Origin: Bryobacteraceae bacterium
Lineage (GTDB): Bacteria; Acidobacteriota; Terriglobia; Bryobacterales; Bryobacteraceae
Length of the DNA: 8,790 nucleotides
Reading direction: 5' to 3'
Assembly (NCBI GenBank): GCA_025929455.1
Contig: JAICMB010000110.1
Coordinates: 1-8,790 of the forward strand
Shown: positions 6,465 to 8,790 of the stretch, piece after piece
How positions within the stretch are numbered: the stretch's first letter is position 1
How the letters are laid out: the number at the start of each line of letters is the position of its first letter
Translations under genes and position numbers: made by a program
The notes under the pieces: model-generated
Told to the model about the DNA's origin: nothing
The model's database searches: none
The model's input: only the letters and a program-made list of their open reading frames with translations

Positions 6465-6684
6465 CCCGCCGGTCCAGCATCGTCATGAGTTGGCCGACAC
6501 TTTCGAAATTCAACAGTTCCTCATCGGGCTGCACGCCCAGTTCGCCCGAAATTAAGGCGAGGATCTGCACATCGGACAGGGACGACCACTCCGGCACGGA
6601 ATCACGTCCATCCGTGTCCTGGAGGGCTCCCGGAGAAACGAGCAGGATCTCTTCGAGCATGCTGCGAAAAGCGGGTTTAGTCAT
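6445..6684 (-). CDS. Stand-alone acyl carrier protein
   Basis: The 79-aa protein has the length and four-helix pattern of an acyl carrier protein. The likely phosphopantetheine attachment site is Ser35 in EWSSLSDVQILALI (32-45), at the start of helix II. The residue before it is Ser34 where most carriers have Asp (DSL), but the Trp-x-Ser-Leu form resembles stand-alone carriers linked to FkbH enzymes. The C-terminal half, ISGELGVQPDEELLNFESVGQLMTML, fits helices II-III with the usual acidic surface. A phosphopantetheinyl transferase would have to activate it and is not in the window. The ATG at 6684 follows AAAGAGAG, a reasonable ribosome site, and overlaps the stop of the acyltransferase gene by eight bases. 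It would carry the unit loaded by the FkbH-like enzyme two genes downstream. The ACP fold is fairly certain and the cargo is inferred. Confidence 0.86.
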   Translation of the reverse strand: MTKPAFRSMLEEILLVSPGALQDTDGRDSVPEWSSLSDVQILALISGELGVQPDEELLNFESVGQLMTMLDRRGAFTGA

Positions 6685-7843
6685 CGGCTCTCTTTAAAGT
6701 ATTCCGCGCCGGCGATTCGTCGCAATGAACCGCGGGCGTGCGCGCTGCGGCCGCGCTTGCGGCGCGCTCCGGCGCGTCTTTGTCAGCGCCGGTCCTGCGA
6801 ATCGACCGGATACAGTGCGCGGCCAGATCAATGTACAGCCGTCGTGCCGGCGCTAGGTCCAGCACGCCGGACAGGCTGCAAAAGCACTCACCGCCGAAGC
6901 TTTCCTTAAACGCGCTGATGGCGCGCTGTTTGCTGTCGCCGAACTCCTTGGAGCCCAGTTGGAACAGGCGCGTGCCGCGTGCTTTGGCGGCGCAAATCGC
7001 GCGCCAGAGAGTCAGATTATTAATGCCAGGCGCGGGCTGCGATTTCGAGTTGAATCCGAACCAATAATACGACGACGAATGCAGGTGAATGGTCACCACA
7101 ACCGCGTGTATCGCGCCATCGAAGTTCGCCGCGTGCACCTGCGCCGACCCGTTCGAAACGAAGCCATCCCAGACGGTCTCGAGCACCGGCCGAGAATGGG
7201 CTATGGCGCCCAGCGTCGCGACGTTCAGCGGATAACACGACAGCCATTCATCGCGGTCAAGGACCTGATGCACGGTAGCGCCCTCCCGCTCTGCTCTGCG
7301 GATCTTATTGCGGCAGCCCGAATCGAGCCGCTGGAATAGTTGCAGCTCCTCCGCCCCGAGGTCGAGCAATAGGCTAACCGGGTTCGTATCGTGAAACCCG
7401 TACGATCGGAGGGGTAAATAGCGCAGTTGCGAGATGGCCGGCTCGTCCGCGATCACGTTTGGGAAACTGACGCGGATACGGTCGCAGCGCCGCTCGCGGC
7501 CGAGCCTTACGCAATAGGTCGCGAGCGCGTCAAATGCTTTCGCGGACGTTTTCGCCGGCAAATCCGCCTTTAGCAACGGACCGCTCGGCAGGTACGTGCC
7601 CGAGACCAGTTCCCGCGATTTTATATAGCGAAGCTCGCGGCTGACGATCTCGAACAGCGGAAACACGCCGATCAGTGCACCGCCATCATCACGCAACAGA
7701 ATCGAGCGGTTCACCGTATGAGGTGACGAGACTTGCTCCAGATCGAAAATCGCCGGGAGGTGGCCGAAGCCGGCCCGCGGATTGTTACAAACGAAGTCGG
7801 CCCAAGCGGCGTGCTGATCGGGCGTGTACGGATCGATGGTCAA
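6677..7843 (-). CDS. FemAB-like / GNAT-family acyltransferase of a polysaccharide locus
   Basis: Taken from TTG at 7843, the protein has 388 aa in two GNAT-like halves. The first runs from TIDPYTPDQHAAW to about residue 150, with GVFPLF (59-64) and SGTYLPSGPLL (81-91). The second has CRNKIRRAEREGATV (177-191), SSYYWFGFNSKSQPAPGINNLTLWRAI (about 257-283) and FQLGSKEFGDSKQRAISAFKESFGGE (about 294-319), which are hallmark blocks of FemAB-like proteins in exopolysaccharide loci. True FemAB enzymes transfer amino acids from tRNA. These relatives are presumed to acylate or aminoacylate a glycan precursor using CoA, tRNA or carrier-protein donors. The TTG forms TTGA with the flippase stop and has AGGTGG at 7848-7853, four bases upstream. 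ATG at 7867 (24 bases longer) is the alternative but has no visible ribosome site. The last 40 residues are an Ala/Arg-rich, probably disordered tail. The family is clear and the donor and acceptor are unknown. Confidence 0.87.
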   Translation of the reverse strand: MTIDPYTPDQHAAWADFVCNNPRAGFGHLPAIFDLEQVSSPHTVNRSILLRDDGGALIGVFPLFEIVSRELRYIKSRELVSGTYLPSGPLLKADLPAKTSAKAFDALATYCVRLGRERRCDRIRVSFPNVIADEPAISQLRYLPLRSYGFHDTNPVSLLLDLGAEELQLFQRLDSGCRNKIRRAEREGATVHQVLDRDEWLSCYPLNVATLGAIAHSRPVLETVWDGFVSNGSAQVHAANFDGAIHAVVVTIHLHSSSYYWFGFNSKSQPAPGINNLTLWRAICAAKARGTRLFQLGSKEFGDSKQRAISAFKESFGGECFCSLSGVLDLAPARRLYIDLAAHCIRSIRRTGADKDAPERAASAAAARTPAVHCDESPARNTLKRADD

Positions 7844-8790
7844 GCGGCCACCTTGCGGGACTTCCATTTCGCGACGCCGGCCCACACCTGGCGCCGGTGC
7901 TCCGGAAGCACACAGGTCCAAAGCGCCAACGCGAAATAGAACGTCGAAATGAAAGCGGCCGCTGCGATCAGTTGGGCCCAGGAGTAGCCCCGCAAATAAA
8001 AAGACCGCAGTACCAGCGTTGCCGCCGCAACGGGCAAGGCGATTAAACTCGGAGTTCCGTAGATTGTCAGCATATAACGGCGAAAGCTGAAATGATTCAT
8101 CCTACAGACGAGCCAGGCGGGATACAGACAGCGCGTCAAAATCATGACAATCATCATCGACCAAGCCCCGCCGACCAGGCCATAACGCGGCACGGAGTAA
8201 ATAAGAGACCCGACATAAAGGAACGATTCGACGACCAGGCCGTAGGAGTACAGCCGGTGGCGGCCTTGGCCGATGAGAATGGCACCGGAATTGAACTGGC
8301 TCGCCATGGTCATGAGAATGAGGATGGTCAGCATGGGAAGCACGGGTGCGCTGTGAACCGCGAAATCCTGGTTTACCCAAACGGATAACAGCGGCCGCCC
8401 GTACAGTAAAACGAACATCGCAAACGGCAGGAACAGCGCGTAGCAGTAGCGGTTCGTATACATGGCCAGCGAGCGCAGTTGGCCGGTCTGGCCGGCTTCG
8501 TCGAGTTCCGCGCTTTTCGACGTCGTGACAAAGCCGACGCGGGGAACGATTTCGCCCACGTACATCAATAGCCGCAGCGGCAGGCTGAAGTATCCGACCG
8601 CCGTCGACCCCCGGAAATATCCAATCACCGACAGCGGGCTCTGGTTGCTGACCATATTTGCGATCGAGATCAGGAACGAGTGCACGCCGTATTGCGTCAT
8701 GCCGCGGAAGACCTCCCAGCGGATGAACGACGGTCTCAAGGAGAACGATGGGAAAATCCGCTTGAGGCTGATCATGTTCCAGGCGCGTTC
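7840..8790 (-). CDS. Polysaccharide flippase, MOP superfamily (Wzx/MATE-like), C-terminal part
   Basis: The minus-strand frame is open from the right edge to a TGA at 7842-7840 and gives 316 residues. An ATG at 8775 is simply an internal Met, because codons upstream of it (ERAWN) continue off the window. About eight hydrophobic segments are visible, roughly at residues 36-58, 65-88, 112-132, 148-172, 182-200, 205-228, 243-263 and 270-293. Their spacing, with VIGYFRGSTAVGYFSLPLRL (55-74), VLPMLTILILM (150-160), GAILIGQGRHRLYSYG (169-184) and PRYGLVGGAWSMM (201-213), matches the second half of lipid-linked oligosaccharide flippases. These proteins in the inner membrane move undecaprenyl-linked glycans to the periplasm. 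A full protein would be around 450-500 aa, so perhaps 150-200 residues are missing. It is the first gene visible in this minus-strand operon and ends in the TTGA overlap with the acyltransferase. The family is secure and the glycan is unknown. Confidence 0.88.
   Translation of the reverse strand, partial: ERAWNMISLKRIFPSFSLRPSFIRWEVFRGMTQYGVHSFLISIANMVSNQSPLSVIGYFRGSTAVGYFSLPLRLLMYVGEIVPRVGFVTTSKSAELDEAGQTGQLRSLAMYTNRYCYALFLPFAMFVLLYGRPLLSVWVNQDFAVHSAPVLPMLTILILMTMASQFNSGAILIGQGRHRLYSYGLVVESFLYVGSLIYSVPRYGLVGGAWSMMIVMILTRCLYPAWLVCRMNHFSFRRYMLTIYGTPSLIALPVAAATLVLRSFYLRGYSWAQLIAAAAFISTFYFALALWTCVLPEHRRQVWAGVAKWKSRKVAA
7848..7853 (-). promoter_or_regulatory. Ribosome binding site favouring a TTG start for the acyltransferase
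   Basis: On the minus strand these bases read AGGTGG, four bases before a TTG at 7843-7841. The TTG overlaps the flippase stop (TTGA), mirroring the ATGA junction further down the operon, and starts the protein where FemAB-like relatives usually start. The ATG at 7867 lacks such a site. Confidence 0.45.

Noticed and set aside
7868..7921. ATG at 7921 as the start of the FemAB-like protein
   Set aside because: The added residues lie within the flippase gene and resemble no FemAB N-terminus. TTG at 7843 or ATG at 7867 are better placed.

Overview
The window is high-GC bacterial DNA, roughly 60-70% GC in the lines I counted by hand. It carries part of a cell-surface polysaccharide locus. I saw no tRNA, rRNA, CRISPR array or insertion sequence. 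Gene content and base composition fit a free-living, high-GC Gram-negative-type bacterium. A heparinase II/III-type gene divergent from an asparagine-synthase gene, inside an exopolysaccharide locus, would suit Acidobacteriota, but that placement is an inference and is weak without a search.

Layout, left to right. A gene on the minus strand runs off the left edge (1-248) and looks like the start of a heparinase II/III-family protein. It diverges from a plus-strand pair: a complete asparagine synthase/amidotransferase (311-2200), then a small VOC-fold protein of the methylmalonyl-CoA epimerase type (2200-2628) joined by a TGATG overlap. Next, also on the plus strand, is a BrnT/BrnA-type toxin-antitoxin pair (2710-3301). 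It has its own promoter and operator-like sequence and a lower GC content. Eight bases later it meets, tail to tail, a five-gene minus-strand operon that enters from the right edge. In order of transcription the operon holds a MOP-superfamily polysaccharide flippase (C-terminal part only), a FemAB/GNAT-type acyltransferase, a small acyl carrier protein, a protein of unknown function (321 aa), and a large FkbH-like HAD-IIIC protein. Every junction in this operon overlaps, by 4, 8, 20 and 4 bases, so the genes are probably co-translated in fixed ratio.

How they may work together. FkbH enzymes load a three-carbon unit from 1,3-bisphosphoglycerate onto a carrier protein as a glyceryl thioester. 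An FkbH homologue beside a stand-alone carrier protein, an acyltransferase of the FemAB type, an unknown soluble protein and a lipid-linked glycan flippase suggests a pathway that makes a carrier-bound small acyl group and puts it on a surface glycan or its precursor before export. The amidotransferase and VOC protein on the other strand would supply an amidation step and an epimerase or related metal-dependent step. This assembly is the most interesting thing in the window. The parts are recognisable, but the overall product and the role of the unknown protein are not.
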